A DNA stretch of 64,000 nt. Origin: Bacteroidota bacterium (GTDB taxonomy: Bacteria > Bacteroidota > Bacteroidia > Chitinophagales > Chitinophagaceae). Below, piece after piece: positions 19,601 through 28,159 of the stretch. The notes under the pieces were generated by a model. The model did not search any database and was not told the DNA's origin. It saw only the letters and a program-made list of their open reading frames with translations. The DNA lies in assembly GCA_026391455.1 (NCBI GenBank), contig JAPLEH010000043.1, forward strand, positions 83,444 through 147,443, read 5' to 3'. The position numbers were made by a program, and so were the translations under genes. How positions within the stretch are numbered: position 1 is the stretch's first letter; the number at the start of each line of letters is the position of its first letter.

Positions 19601-19833
19601 AGGCCGCTCATATACAACAGGGCCTTAGCTGCCTGCAAATCATTCCCCGACTGATGGGCGGCTTCGTATATACTACGTGCTTCTTCAAAGGCCGCACCGG
19701 GTTTATTTCGACTGGCCAGCTTTTCTACCTTATTCCATTGGCTTTCGTAATTGTCCTGAGCGGTTAAGGGGAGTGTGAAGAAAACAATCGATACCAATAA
19801 AAACAGACATTGTTTTGGTGCGGATCGGAACAT
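13630..19833 (-). CDS. Giant alpha-2-macroglobulin family protein, TSP3-type bait-region variant
   Basis: From the ATG at 19833 the protein is 2067 residues and begins with a signal peptide (MFRSAPKQCLFLLVSIVF, cleavage near TAQD); the ORF extends 19 codons further upstream without improving it. The MG2 hallmark FTDRSIYRPGQTVYFKG lies near residue 600. Just before the A2M domain start (KVRKNFNETAFFFP, about residue 1270), where the protease bait region lies in this family, are two Asp-rich thrombospondin-type-3-like units (DADGDGIPD, DSDGDGIPD). The thioester motif is intact as ECAEQ near residue 1508, followed by an alpha-toroid with ATAEACYALLL. Such proteins trap proteases covalently in the periplasm. 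There is no lipobox and no PBP1c gene nearby. It lies next to a close paralogue. Confidence 0.93.
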   Translation of the reverse strand: MFRSAPKQCLFLLVSIVFFTLPLTAQDNYESQWNKVEKLASRNKPGAAFEEARSIYEAAHQSGNDLQAAKALLYMSGLYSDNTNKNRIFSIQQLEKELVRAKRITKPVLQSMLAESYWIYWKAVRYQYYSRPDTVPYREYDLDTWNSADYHRKISSLYWASVSEEKLLQQTSPDAILPILASGNARILRPSLYDLLAFRAFDYFEDDERDIRDPAYALDMDLATAFAPADEFIERLSKQPDTNQTQHPALLLLRKLISFHLHDSEPAALIDADIHRIEFVNRRSTHPDKQELYIEALNRIRRDYGDHPAAAQASYLRAEKYNEQGNKWRPFGADTWRYEKIKANQIIDSILLQERMSEGKNNAANLLIQMQLPELNFVMEQVNIPGQPFRVRVKYKNTPLIHLRIVPFSDRYLSRDQPTELTASVCTAKPVKEWQQSMPSSEDMLPHSAEIKVDGIGTGKYVLLIADQADMASPKTTVVAQVFYVTSISIIRQDNDCFLVQRETGQPLAGADVQVWEKYNASNTVIREKGNAYRSDSTGFFRVQYRSERAANTYNVPLVFDVRYKDEQFMLDDYESPSYSRRYRPNYPQKPLSDTGLFLFTDRSIYRPGQTVYFKGIALAKDSTGRKGAVVVNKSYQISLINANRETIHSLVLETNEFGSISGSFRLPVSGLNGVFHLEYEKWKEGAEFRVEEYKRPTFITQLDPVKGKYLLHDSITITGFAKAYAGNAIDGARVSYRVFRRARFLYDWYWRNHDFPYSREEEMTNGEIFTDENGKFHFSFKAIPDTSIVQAADPVFDYSIQADVTDINGETRSAESVVSVSYQPFIIKTDLPDAVALDKIPAVKMQTQNLNGEFVSTPLTISFTRIQDEKRLIRNRYWERTDQFTLTKNEYLRFFPHDEYNNESVPTNRPLGETETVIQTNTVADGNWVTPDQLSKLNPGYYLVTISAPGSEGSTVSEKRYVELYTTANATANYPVYWRNTEGGSIKVGDSLRIVIGSSADSCYIIQQTSRGTTQLPPLSTRYQFHQLNDEKKTISFTPTYNDQGGFGLSWTFVKHNRMYTASTIVQVPWSGKELQLEYASFRDKTTPGSEEQWKIIIRGDQQEKVAAEILAGMYDASLDQLYPHYWSKPFLWPGYMHSRNWSASGFKQVFSDAVQIPKQTYGRFLKVYDELLSDYVFSPDYFKKERTEPLWWINPLNYIYSEERNPRLMRLPKPILPDADGDGIPDQQDMEETPQGCPVDSRGISLDSDGDGIPDCKDTDNDKKEEPVKVRKNFNETAFFFPHLQTDSTGAISFSFTMPESLTQWKFQAIAHTKDLDFGYSQRTIITQKTFMVQPNAPRFIREKDKLVFSAKLVNLSGSSLKGTARLELIDEATNQVLDSSFHLLTPTQAIQLAPGKSMAVIFLLEAPASYNKALTWRITARTTSESGEKFSDGEQNNIPVLPHRMLVSSSLPLYNDKPGTRQFQFNNLLESKKSSTLRHFALTTEYSTNPAWYAIQSLPYLMEFPYECAEQTWNRYYANALASVLIQSAPEMGSVFAQWAKDDSLSLQSGLDKNPELKSVLQEETPWLNDARNEREQKRRLLGLFQKERTAEEMEKTWFKLQQLQTESGGFSWFKGGPENLYITQYIVAGIGHLKKLVITMDPDAWSGKLARKMEKVMKKGIAFMDNKLTEDYAQLKKNKQESIAFRPSNYDIQRLYARSFFTDSKPAESLKKAMALYAEQATLNWTTYNVYIQGMITLINYRMGEKETAAKLLQSLRDRSTKEEEQGMFWVDSAMQGRYYWYQAPVETQSLLIEAFLEAGQDTAAVNAMRTWLIRHKQTNSWSNTKATAEACYALLLPDKTGWNSTPAATISLGSVTYRSDNEQAEAGSGYFKKRIEGTEVTPEMGRITVTVSSNDNRTYQPGWGAVHWQYFEDMDKISNDGSASVQLKKKLFIEKAGAQGPVLVPVTAGTLIRTGDKIKVQLELQASQDMEFVHLRDQRAAAFEPVKVLSGYNWRGNLGWYESTRDASTDFFIDNVPRGKYVIEYTLFATHAGTYSNGMATVQCMYAPEFTAHSESIRVKVE

Positions 19834-19879
19834 CAGGCTATATTTTATAGTAAGGTAAGAAAATTTTCCTGTGGAAATG

Positions 19880-19910
19880 AAAAATGCCACCCGATTTGGA
19901 TGGCATTTTT
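19880..19910 (-). terminator. Terminator between the two alpha-2-macroglobulin genes
   Basis: AAAAATGCCA (19880-19889) and TGGCATTTTT (19901-19910) form a perfect 10-bp stem with an 11-base loop and A/T-rich flanks. It lies after the stop of the upstream paralogue (19934), so the two giant genes are probably separate transcription units. Confidence 0.85.
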
Positions 19911-19933
19911 GCTATGGTGAAAGTCGCATTTTT

Positions 19934-22900
19934 TTATTCCACATTGATCCGTACCCCTTCGCTATGCGACGTAAACTCCGGCGCATACATACACTGAATC
20001 GTGGTAACGCCATTGCTGAAATTACCGGCATGTGTGGCAAAAAGCGGGTATTCGAATACATATGTGCCTTTGCGCAAATAGCTGAAGAAGAAATTGGTGC
20101 TGGCATCTTTGGTGCTTTCATAGTAGCCCAATCCTCCCTGCCATTTATAACTGCTGAGTACATTCACCGGCTCCAGTGCAGATGCGCGCATGTCTTTCAT
20201 ATGCACATATTCCATATCCCTGTCCACCCGCAGCTCCACCCTTACTTTTATTTTATCACCCACTTTTATCACATCCCCATCATTCACGGGTGTGAGTACC
20301 GGGCCACGGTCACTATTTTTTTCTATGAATAATTTTTTGCTCAGCTTCAGCGGTGTGGACGCGGATGTTATCTTATCCAGGTCTTCAAAATATTGCCAGT
20401 AGACACCGCCCCAGCTTGCTGCATTCATAGTATTGTTGCCGGGAGTGGACACCGTCACATTGATCGTACCCATTGAAGGCATCACTTTCGTTCCTTCAAT
20501 GGTTTTTTTGAAATAACCGGTGCCGGCTTCCTGGCCTGCATCCGTAGATTTGATCGTGGTATTGGTACCCAGTTTTATTTCCACTACCGGTTCATTGCTG
20601 ATCCAGTTGCTACCCTGGAGCAAAAGTGCGTAACAGGCTTCTGCGGTAGCACGGGTGGTCTTCCAATTGTTCGTCTGTTTATTTTTCAGCAACCAGGTAC
20701 GAAGATCATCCACGGTGGTATTATCCTTTCCGGCTTCCTGGAATGTTTCGATCAGCAGGGCCTGCGTTTCGATGGGTGCCTGGTACCAAAACCATCCATT
20801 GCTCTGGTCTTTCCAGTACATACCCATTTCTTCATTGGTGATCGACGTTTCTTTCAGCGATTTCAAAATTTCTGCAGGTGTTTTGGTATCGCCTGTGCGG
20901 TGCATTGCCAGTGCGATCATTCCCTGCATGTATTTGGACTGACCGGGCCAGTATTGCTGAGCCTGTTTGTAATAATAATTATACGCGGTCTGCACAGCAG
21001 GATCCAGTTTGGTGCCGGAGAAGAAGCTGCGCATATAGAGATACTGTACCTGTATGTACCCGATATTATTTTGTTTCAGATTGGTCTTATACTTTATCAG
21101 ATTGTCATAATCCTCTTTGAGTTTACGGTCGAGATAAGGGATTGCTGTATTCAGGATCGTCATCAGTTTAATGTCCTGACCATTGGCTACCGCTTTTAAT
21201 TTACGAAGATGACCAATACCCGTAACTATATACTGGGTGATATATCGGTCGTCGGGTCCGCCGGTAAACCATACAAATCCGCCATTGCTGCTCTGCATCT
21301 GCCGCAGCTTTTCATAACTGATGCTGAGCTGATCACTCATACGCACCATATCAAACAGCAGGGCAATATTTCTTTTTTGTTCGCTTTCTGTTTTTGCCTG
21401 CAATACCCAGGGTGTTTCTTCCAGCAGCACAGCTTTCAGTTCCTGATTCTTTTGCAGGTTGCTCAATAAAGCTGCCGTATCCTTTATTTTCCACTGGTCA
21501 AATACCTGTTTGATACGGGGATTAGATCCCGCAATATAGCTTGCCAGTGAATTGGCATAGTAACGGTTCCAGGTTTGCTCCGCACATTCATAGGGATACT
21601 CCATGAGATAAGGCAGGGCCTGTACCGCATACCAGGCGGGGTTGGAGGTATACTCTACCGTGAGCGCATGATGTTGCAGGGATTCACTGCTGCCACTGTT
21701 GAGCAATTTATCAAAGCTGAAAAGTTTAGTACCATTGCCACGCATGGGCAGGGGCATGGTTTCAGTTACCAGCATACGATTCGTCAATACCGGCATCGCA
21801 TTTTCTTCACCGTCTGAATAATTATCCGCTTTTGCTACTATGCGCCATTGCAGGGCTTTGTTGAACTGGTACGGTACTTCGATAGGAAATTGTACCAATT
21901 CACTCTGACCGGCTGCTACGGTAAAGTATTGTTTGGGCGACATGCTTTTGAAACGACCATCCACCGGTTCATTCGTGGCGGGATCAAAAAGTTGCAGTTC
22001 TGCAATACCAGTGATCTCTTTACCGGTAAGGTTCACCACTTTGGAACTGAATTCCATTTTATCGCCTTCGCGTAAAAAGCGGGGTGCATTGGGTTGCACC
22101 ATCAGTTCTTTTTGGGTAATGATCTCTTTGGTACTGCTGCCAAAGGCGGCTTCTTTGGTATGGGCCAGGGCCATGAACTTCCATTTGGTCAGCGCCTCTG
22201 GAATGGTAAACGAGAATTCAATATTACCATCCGCATCTGTTTTCAGATCGGGGAAGAAGAAGGCGGTCTCATTAAAGTTTTTGCGCACTTTCACATCACC
22301 GGAAGGAGCCGGATTTTTTCCTGCTTGTTTCTCTAATTCATCTTTATTTTTTTCTGCTTCTTCGCGTTTGCCACCGGTCGGCATTGTGTAATTTGAGCTT
22401 TTGTTAGCCGAAAACGTTCCTTCGGGTGCAGGAGGTTTCGCACCGGCCATATCTGCCTGCTCTATGGTAGCCCTGGTCATCATTTTAGGGCTGGCCATAT
22501 TATAACTATACATTACCATGCCAGTACTTTCCACATCATCGAATAACTGGTCGTAGCGTTTGTCCAGTGTTTTACCGGGCTCTTCATCGATAGCGCGTTG
22601 TTCCGATTCAATACGTGCAAAGTTTTGTGTGGCATTCCAGAAGCTGCGATTGTAATTATACGGCCAGATGGAAGGCTGGTCCCAACTGTGCGGCACAAAC
22701 TGATCAAGCGATGCATCATACATAGCACCTAACATTTCTGCGGCCACTTTTTCATTTTTATAGCCACTGATCTTCAGTTTCCATTTTTCTTCACTGCCGG
22801 GCAATGTCTTATCCCGGAAAGTGGCATATTCTATGTTCAGTTCTTTATTCGTCCAGGGAATATTGATATACTGGCTTACATTATAAAAGCGGTTATGCTT

Positions 22901-25900
22901 TACATAGATCCAACTTACGGAATAACCACCGCGGTCTGCTTCGGTAACGGGGAAGCTGAAACTTTTCTTCGCATTATTCAGGGTGAGGTAGGTATACGAA
23001 TTGGCATTGCCCATCCAGGAGGGAGTGCCTCTGTCCACTTGTTGTACTACAAAGAGGTCGTTCGCGCCAGTGCCCCAGTTTACCGTTGCATTTTCACCGG
23101 GCTCAGCCAATGTCTTCGAAGGGCCTGTCCACAGGTATTGTGGCCGGGTGAGCTGGGTTGCTTTTTCATTGGTGAGTTCGATGTACTTCACATCTTTTAC
23201 CAATGCACCGGTGCGGTCCTGTGTTTCCATTTCAATGATATAGTATCCCGGAGCGTAGGCAGTGCCATTGAGTTTCCATTCACCGGTAGCAAGTGCTGAA
23301 TCCGATTTGCTGAATACTTCCTGTTGCTTAGCCCAGGCACGCTGGTCCGTTTCATTGTCATATTCATCATGCGGGAAGGTTTTGATATATTCTTCCTTGC
23401 TCATGGTGAATTGGTCCGGCCTGTCCCAAAGTCGTTCACGGATCAGTCTTTTTTCTTCGTTGAGACGGGTAATGGTCACTTTCACTTTTGCGGGTTCGTA
23501 CTCCCCGTTCATATTCTCGGTGCGGATATATAATTTTTTGAGACTGTCTGCCGGCAGGTTGGCCGGAATATTCGAGATCAACATCAGTGATTTATAACTT
23601 ACAGATACCATTTTTTCACCACTGCGGGTTTCACCATTGATATCGGTAATGTCGGCATATACCGTGTAATCGAATACCGGTTCGAATTGCTTATCTATTT
23701 TCTGATCGGGTATAGCGGTAAACTCCACGACGAATTTTCCGTCCTTATCTGTTTTCAATTCACCATGCGCGATCTCCATTTCCTCTACGGGCGGCTGCCA
23801 CCAACGCCAAAACATCCAGGAATAGATAAAGCGGGGCTGACGGACCACCCGGTATTTCACCAAAGCTCCATCAATATTATTTCCGGCATAGGCTTTGGCA
23901 AATCCGGTTACTTTAATAATGTCATTTACTTTATACGTGCCTTTGATGGGTTCGTAATCCACATAGAATTTCGGACGCTTGTATTCTTCCACTTTTATCG
24001 GGGCATTACCATTGTCCTCGCGGGTATAGAGGGAAAATTGTCCATTCAAACCAGCCTGTGGCAATTGAAACTTTCCGCTGAAAGAACCGTAATCGTTGGT
24101 CTTTACTTCGATACTGTCCACATCCTTGTAGTTCGCATCACGCAGGATCACGGTGGTTCTGTAGTTAGTTTTTACTCCGCCTTCTTTGGTAGCGGCATTA
24201 TGCGACAGCACGATGCCTTTGAAATAGACGGTTTGTCCCGGACGATAAATGCTCCGGTCAGTAAAGAGGAAAACGGTATTGGTGGTTTTAGGTGCCACGC
24301 CTTCCTGGTTCTGATAATAATAATCATACACCGGATCGTTCAGGAATAACCGGTCGTTATTATGGGTTATTTCCAGCAGGTAGGTATAGTTGCCATTGTT
24401 GACATTATCGCGCTTTGATTTATCCAGGCTGAAAAAGCCATTGGCATCGGTGGTATATAGCTTCCCTTTTTCTTTGGTATAGCGGCTCGTATTGTAATCA
24501 TATTTTTGTTCCCATACCTGTACCGATGCTTTCGCCAGCGGGCTGCCGTTATCGCGATTGAGTACAAAATAATCGCGGCCATTGTTTACATAGCTGATAT
24601 CCGATACATAGAACATTCTCGCGCCGAGTATCGCTTTCTTCGAATCAAAACTTTTATCGGCAGAAGCGAGCAAGATATATTCACCGGAAACTATTCCAGG
24701 TATTTTTATTTCCGTACTGTGCTGCTGCATATCATTGGTAAAAGGAAGGGCTTGTTCCCAGGCTTTTTCCGAAGGGGCGCTTACCAGTTGTTTCCAGGAA
24801 GTTTCTTCGTACATATTCTCCAGTACCTTTTTCAGTTTCTCATCAGCTTTAATGATGCGCAGGTAGAGGGTATTGAAATTTTTATATTGTACAAAACTCC
24901 TGAAGGGTATACCCGGCTGGTTTACTTTCTCCATAGAAAATTGAAGGGTCTTGGCCTTCAGAGATTGAAGCAGGTTGTATGCATTGATCTTTCCTTCGGA
25001 TGAATCTTTTTGGGCAATGATCCGCTCACAGATTTCTTTTGCTTTGATTCGGCTGTAGCGGTAGGCTGTATCGGCGAGGGGTTTATAGGTAGCGGCTTTT
25101 GCTTCGTGCCAGGCGGCCAGGAGGTACCAGGCCTGTGCGGCCGCGGGCAGGTCGCCATATTGTTTTGTGAGCTGCGTTAGTGCGTTAAAATAAAGATCTT
25201 CTTTGAGCGGATGCGTGGAATTGGCCTTGATAAATTCAATACGGGCAATATCTGCATCCAGCAGGGCATCGGGTTTAGCATCGCTCAGGTGAAAAGCAAT
25301 AAGTTCCTGATAAAGTAATAAGGCTTTATGCTGTGCAGAAAGCGTATCGCGGGTTACGAATTTTTGTTTTATAAAGGAGGCCGCCGGATCAAATGCCTGA
25401 GCCTGACTGATCTCAAAGGCAAAGGCGGGTTTGGTTATATCCCGCTCATCATTTTGAAAATAGGCAAGGGCACGGTGGGCAAGCAAATCAAAAAGGGTAG
25501 GACGGAGGTGCCGCATGTTTCCTTTAATGATCAGGGCATTAAAGGGTTCCAGTTTGGTTTGCTGGAGCGTCATCTTCGCTTCGAGGGATTGCAGGTATAA
25601 GCCGCTGATGGTGGCATGGAAATCTTCCGCGTCCCAGGTGGCGATATCGGTTTTTTTGAATTCACGGGTCTTAGTACGGTCGTAGAGCTGCCAGCGGTGC
25701 TGCTCGAAGTAATTTTCATACAATTGTGCGAGCAGGCTTTTTAAAATTCCTTTTACCGGCTCCGCCGAAATTTGTATTTCCTTTTCCAGTTCTTTAATGG
25801 AAAGTATTTCATTGTCTTCCCGGTTCTCTGCCTGCAGGCGAAACATATACAGAAGTGACTTGATCACCTGTGCATCCTGCTTTTCTTTTTTGGCCAACGA

Positions 25901-26077
25901 ATAGATCTTTTTCACTTCTGCCAATGCGGATTTAGGCAATTGCTTTTCCGTAAAGGCATCCACTTTTTTCCAGGCGGATTCATAGTTTTTGACCGGGTTC
26001 TGGCTGCTCGCGCTCATAAAAAACAAACTGATTAAACTGAGAGTGAGAAATATTTTTTTACAAACCTGCATAATCAT
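19934..26077 (-). CDS. Giant alpha-2-macroglobulin family protein, low-complexity bait-region variant
   Basis: The protein is 2047 residues (2045 if the ATG at 26071 is used) and starts with a signal peptide (CKKIFLTLSLISLFFMSASSQ). It is collinear with its downstream neighbour: N-terminal helical part, MG2 hallmark FTDRSIYRPGQTVYFKG near residue 605, A2M domain starting KVRKNFNETAFFFP, thioester motif ECAEQ near residue 1495, and ATAEACYALLL in the toroid. The segment just before the A2M domain differs entirely from the neighbour: it is rich in Ala, Pro, Lys and Glu and has no Asp-rich TSP3 units. This is expected if the two act as protease traps with different bait regions. The pair arose by tandem duplication. 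Confidence 0.93.
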   Translation of the reverse strand: MIMQVCKKIFLTLSLISLFFMSASSQNPVKNYESAWKKVDAFTEKQLPKSALAEVKKIYSLAKKEKQDAQVIKSLLYMFRLQAENREDNEILSIKELEKEIQISAEPVKGILKSLLAQLYENYFEQHRWQLYDRTKTREFKKTDIATWDAEDFHATISGLYLQSLEAKMTLQQTKLEPFNALIIKGNMRHLRPTLFDLLAHRALAYFQNDERDITKPAFAFEISQAQAFDPAASFIKQKFVTRDTLSAQHKALLLYQELIAFHLSDAKPDALLDADIARIEFIKANSTHPLKEDLYFNALTQLTKQYGDLPAAAQAWYLLAAWHEAKAATYKPLADTAYRYSRIKAKEICERIIAQKDSSEGKINAYNLLQSLKAKTLQFSMEKVNQPGIPFRSFVQYKNFNTLYLRIIKADEKLKKVLENMYEETSWKQLVSAPSEKAWEQALPFTNDMQQHSTEIKIPGIVSGEYILLASADKSFDSKKAILGARMFYVSDISYVNNGRDYFVLNRDNGSPLAKASVQVWEQKYDYNTSRYTKEKGKLYTTDANGFFSLDKSKRDNVNNGNYTYLLEITHNNDRLFLNDPVYDYYYQNQEGVAPKTTNTVFLFTDRSIYRPGQTVYFKGIVLSHNAATKEGGVKTNYRTTVILRDANYKDVDSIEVKTNDYGSFSGKFQLPQAGLNGQFSLYTREDNGNAPIKVEEYKRPKFYVDYEPIKGTYKVNDIIKVTGFAKAYAGNNIDGALVKYRVVRQPRFIYSWMFWRWWQPPVEEMEIAHGELKTDKDGKFVVEFTAIPDQKIDKQFEPVFDYTVYADITDINGETRSGEKMVSVSYKSLMLISNIPANLPADSLKKLYIRTENMNGEYEPAKVKVTITRLNEEKRLIRERLWDRPDQFTMSKEEYIKTFPHDEYDNETDQRAWAKQQEVFSKSDSALATGEWKLNGTAYAPGYYIIEMETQDRTGALVKDVKYIELTNEKATQLTRPQYLWTGPSKTLAEPGENATVNWGTGANDLFVVQQVDRGTPSWMGNANSYTYLTLNNAKKSFSFPVTEADRGGYSVSWIYVKHNRFYNVSQYINIPWTNKELNIEYATFRDKTLPGSEEKWKLKISGYKNEKVAAEMLGAMYDASLDQFVPHSWDQPSIWPYNYNRSFWNATQNFARIESEQRAIDEEPGKTLDKRYDQLFDDVESTGMVMYSYNMASPKMMTRATIEQADMAGAKPPAPEGTFSANKSSNYTMPTGGKREEAEKNKDELEKQAGKNPAPSGDVKVRKNFNETAFFFPDLKTDADGNIEFSFTIPEALTKWKFMALAHTKEAAFGSSTKEIITQKELMVQPNAPRFLREGDKMEFSSKVVNLTGKEITGIAELQLFDPATNEPVDGRFKSMSPKQYFTVAAGQSELVQFPIEVPYQFNKALQWRIVAKADNYSDGEENAMPVLTNRMLVTETMPLPMRGNGTKLFSFDKLLNSGSSESLQHHALTVEYTSNPAWYAVQALPYLMEYPYECAEQTWNRYYANSLASYIAGSNPRIKQVFDQWKIKDTAALLSNLQKNQELKAVLLEETPWVLQAKTESEQKRNIALLFDMVRMSDQLSISYEKLRQMQSSNGGFVWFTGGPDDRYITQYIVTGIGHLRKLKAVANGQDIKLMTILNTAIPYLDRKLKEDYDNLIKYKTNLKQNNIGYIQVQYLYMRSFFSGTKLDPAVQTAYNYYYKQAQQYWPGQSKYMQGMIALAMHRTGDTKTPAEILKSLKETSITNEEMGMYWKDQSNGWFWYQAPIETQALLIETFQEAGKDNTTVDDLRTWLLKNKQTNNWKTTRATAEACYALLLQGSNWISNEPVVEIKLGTNTTIKSTDAGQEAGTGYFKKTIEGTKVMPSMGTINVTVSTPGNNTMNAASWGGVYWQYFEDLDKITSASTPLKLSKKLFIEKNSDRGPVLTPVNDGDVIKVGDKIKVRVELRVDRDMEYVHMKDMRASALEPVNVLSSYKWQGGLGYYESTKDASTNFFFSYLRKGTYVFEYPLFATHAGNFSNGVTTIQCMYAPEFTSHSEGVRINVE

Positions 26078-26402
26078 TGCGAATTTTTTTACAAGGTAAT
26101 CAAACTTCTTTTCTGTGTGATGAAAGGATGCCTGTAATACCTTTTTTTCATAATAAAGGCTTTGTTAAGATGTACAGTTTCCTGCTGGCCCATATAATTT
26201 ACGCTTTTTTTCCGGGCTTTAATGTGTAAAAATTACACCGGCTGAAACCCTTGCCAGGAAAGAGTTTCCGCAAAACCCCGCAAACCGGACGGCGATGTAA
26301 AAATTTGCTTTAACATTTTATTGAACGATTTTTTGGCACACTGGCATGGCTTTGGAAATAAGGGTAACGAAAGCATTTTTTAAACCCTTTAAAATTTTTG
26401 TT
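26078..26402. other. Divergent intergenic region, no gene seen
   Basis: This 325-bp stretch lies between the start of the upstream alpha-2-macroglobulin gene (minus) and the DUF4476 gene (plus). It is AT-rich with several T and A tracts and must hold both promoters. I could not assign a convincing TTTG/TAnnTTTG pair. The 5' extension of the plus ORF to 26346 lies here and is not favoured. Confidence 0.5.
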
Positions 26403-27143
26403 ATGAAAAAAATCTTTACACTTTTAGTTAGTTCTTTATTCTCCCTTTCTTTACTTGCCTTTGAAGGCAGCCGTTTGAGTATTTCTTCTCCCGGCACTTC
26501 CAAAGAACTGAAAGTGGAGATCGACGGCCGCAGTTTTACTATGCAAAATAACGCCATTACCCTGGGTTACCTGCAGGCCGGTTATCATAACGTAGTTATA
26601 TTTATTGAGAAGAAAAGCTTCCGCGACCGCAACAGGCAGGGTAACGGTTTCGGCAACGACCGTCGCCGGGAAATCATCTATAATAGTTCTGTATTACTGA
26701 GAAAAGGTTTTCATGTGGATATTACTGTAAACCGTTTTGGTAAAGTAATGACCGATGAGCGCAGAATAGATGTGAACGACGAATGGTACAATGACGAAGA
26801 TGAATATTATGATAACGAGAATGGTGGCTGGAAAGAAAACCGTGGTACACTTAGCACCATGAGCGGAAGAGAGTTTGAAACCCTCAAAGAGTCACTTCGC
26901 AAAGAATGGTTTGAAAACAACAGGCTGGTGTCGGTAAGAAATGTGGCTGAGAAAACCAACTTCACCACCCAGCAGGTAAAAGAACTGATGCAGCTCTTTA
27001 CATTTGAAAGCAACCGGGTGGAAGTGGCCAAAGCTGCTTACAATAAAGTGCTCGATAAGCACAATTATTTCCAGCTCAATGACCTGCTCACGTTCAGCAG
27101 CAGCAAAGAAGACCTGGCCCGTTATATACGCGAATGCAGATAA
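26403..27143 (+). CDS. Secreted DUF4476 domain protein
   Basis: From the ATG at 26403 the protein is 246 residues with a clear signal peptide (MKKIFTLLVSSLFSLSLLAF). A beta-rich part follows (about 20-110; EIDGRSF, YLQAGYHNVVIF). An acidic, Asn-rich linker (DEWYNDEDEYYDNEN, about 125-140) leads to the DUF4476 domain (about 155-246): MSGREFETLKESLRKEWFEN, FTTQQVKELMQLFTFE and the closing LLTFSSSKEDLARYI. DUF4476 proteins are common in Bacteroidota and uncharacterised. The start was chosen over 26346 because it places the signal peptide at the N-terminus. A shared terminator separates it from sucD. Confidence 0.88.
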   Translation: MKKIFTLLVSSLFSLSLLAFEGSRLSISSPGTSKELKVEIDGRSFTMQNNAITLGYLQAGYHNVVIFIEKKSFRDRNRQGNGFGNDRRREIIYNSSVLLRKGFHVDITVNRFGKVMTDERRIDVNDEWYNDEDEYYDNENGGWKENRGTLSTMSGREFETLKESLRKEWFENNRLVSVRNVAEKTNFTTQQVKELMQLFTFESNRVEVAKAAYNKVLDKHNYFQLNDLLTFSSSKEDLARYIRECR

Positions 27144-27169
27144 TAATTTTACTACATACACTTGGGGTT

Positions 27170-27213
27170 AAAAAAAAGAACCTCCCTGTTTTTACAGGGA
27201 GGTTTCGTTTTAT
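27170..27213. terminator. Bidirectional terminator between the DUF4476 gene and sucD
   Basis: AACCTCCCTGT and ACAGGGAGGTT (27179-27189 and 27194-27204) form a perfect 11-bp stem with a T4 loop. An A tract on the left and a TTTCGTTTT tract on the right let it serve both convergent genes. Confidence 0.92.
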
Positions 27214-27227
27214 AGATAGTTCTCTTT

Positions 27228-28103
27228 TTATTTTCCGATCACTTCAGCCATTTTCTTTCCGATATCAGCGGGGCTGTTCACCACGTGGATGCCGCACTCG
27301 GTCATGATCTTCATTTTGGCTGCTGCGGTATCATCGGCTCCGCCTACAATGGCACCCGCATGACCCATACGACGGCCGGGTGGCGCTGTTTGTCCGGCGA
27401 TGAAACCTACCACCGGTTTTTTATTTCCATTTTCTTTGATCCAGCGGGCTGCTTCTGCTTCCATACCACCCCCGATCTCACCGATCATTACGATGGCATC
27501 GGTATTTTCATCGTTCATAAATAATTCTACGGCTTCTTTGGTAGTGGTACCAATGATGGGGTCGCCACCAATACCCACGGCAGTGGAGATACCCAGACCT
27601 GCTTTGGCCACCTGGTCTGCCGCCTCATAGGTAAGCGTACCGGATTTGGATACGATACCGATACGGCCGGGTTTAAAAATAAAGCCGGGCATAATACCCA
27701 CTTTACATTCTCCGGAAGTGATCACACCGGGGCAGTTGGGCCCCACCAGGCGGGTCGGTTTACCCTGCAGGTAGTTTTTTACTTTTACCATATCCTGTAC
27801 AGGAATACCTTCGGTGATACACACTACGAGGCGGATACCGGCATCGGCGGCTTCCATTACCGCATCGGCTGCAAAAGCAGGGGGTACAAAAATGATACTT
27901 ACATCTGCGCCGGTGCTTTTTACGCAATCCGCCACGGTATTGAAAACGGGCCTTTCGAGGTGTTGGGTACCGCCCTTACCGGGGGTAACGCCGCCCACCA
28001 CATTGGTGCCGTATTCGATCATTTGTGTAGCATGGAAAGTACCTTCTGTACCGGTAAAACCCTGTACCAATATCTTCGAATCTTTATTTACAAGAATGCT
28101 CAT
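27228..28103 (-). CDS. sucD: Succinate-CoA ligase, alpha subunit (SucD)
   Basis: SucD is the TCA-cycle subunit that carries the phosphohistidine and binds CoA. From the ATG at 28103 it is 291 residues, the usual length; the ORF's nine extra codons overlap the leader palindrome and are not used. Visible features are [21 protein letters not shown] (CoA-binding Rossmann start), [23 protein letters not shown] and the phosphorylated His in [13 protein letters not shown] near residue 245. sucC, which usually accompanies it, is not adjacent; separated sucC and sucD genes are known in Bacteroidota. It has its own promoter at 28128-28159. Confidence 0.97.
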   Translation of the reverse strand: MSILVNKDSKILVQGFTGTEGTFHATQMIEYGTNVVGGVTPGKGGTQHLERPVFNTVADCVKSTGADVSIIFVPPAFAADAVMEAADAGIRLVVCITEGIPVQDMVKVKNYLQGKPTRLVGPNCPGVITSGECKVGIMPGFIFKPGRIGIVSKSGTLTYEAADQVAKAGLGISTAVGIGGDPIIGTTTKEAVELFMNDENTDAIVMIGEIGGGMEAEAARWIKENGNKKPVVGFIAGQTAPPGRRMGHAGAIVGGADDTAAAKMKIMTECGIHVVNSPADIGKKMAEVIGK

Positions 28104-28105
28104 AT

Positions 28106-28128
28106 GCCTGTCTTTTAAAAAGTCAGGC
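28106..28128. repeat. 23-bp inverted repeat in the sucD leader
   Basis: GCCTGTCTTTT (28106-28116) and AAAAGTCAGGC (28118-28128) are inverted with one mismatch around a single A. The element fills the space between the -7 box and the sucD ATG, so it lies over the transcription start. It could be an operator or a leader hairpin. Confidence 0.55.
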
Positions 28129-28159
28129 AAAAGTAAGGAATTCGGCGTATCGCATCAAT
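28128..28159 (-). promoter_or_regulatory. Bacteroidota-type promoter of sucD
   Basis: On the minus strand ATTG (28156-28159), a 20-bp spacer and TACTTTTG (28128-28135) fit the TTTG-N19/20-TAnnTTTG pattern. The -33 part overlaps the stop codon of the upstream lipoprotein gene. Confidence 0.6.
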
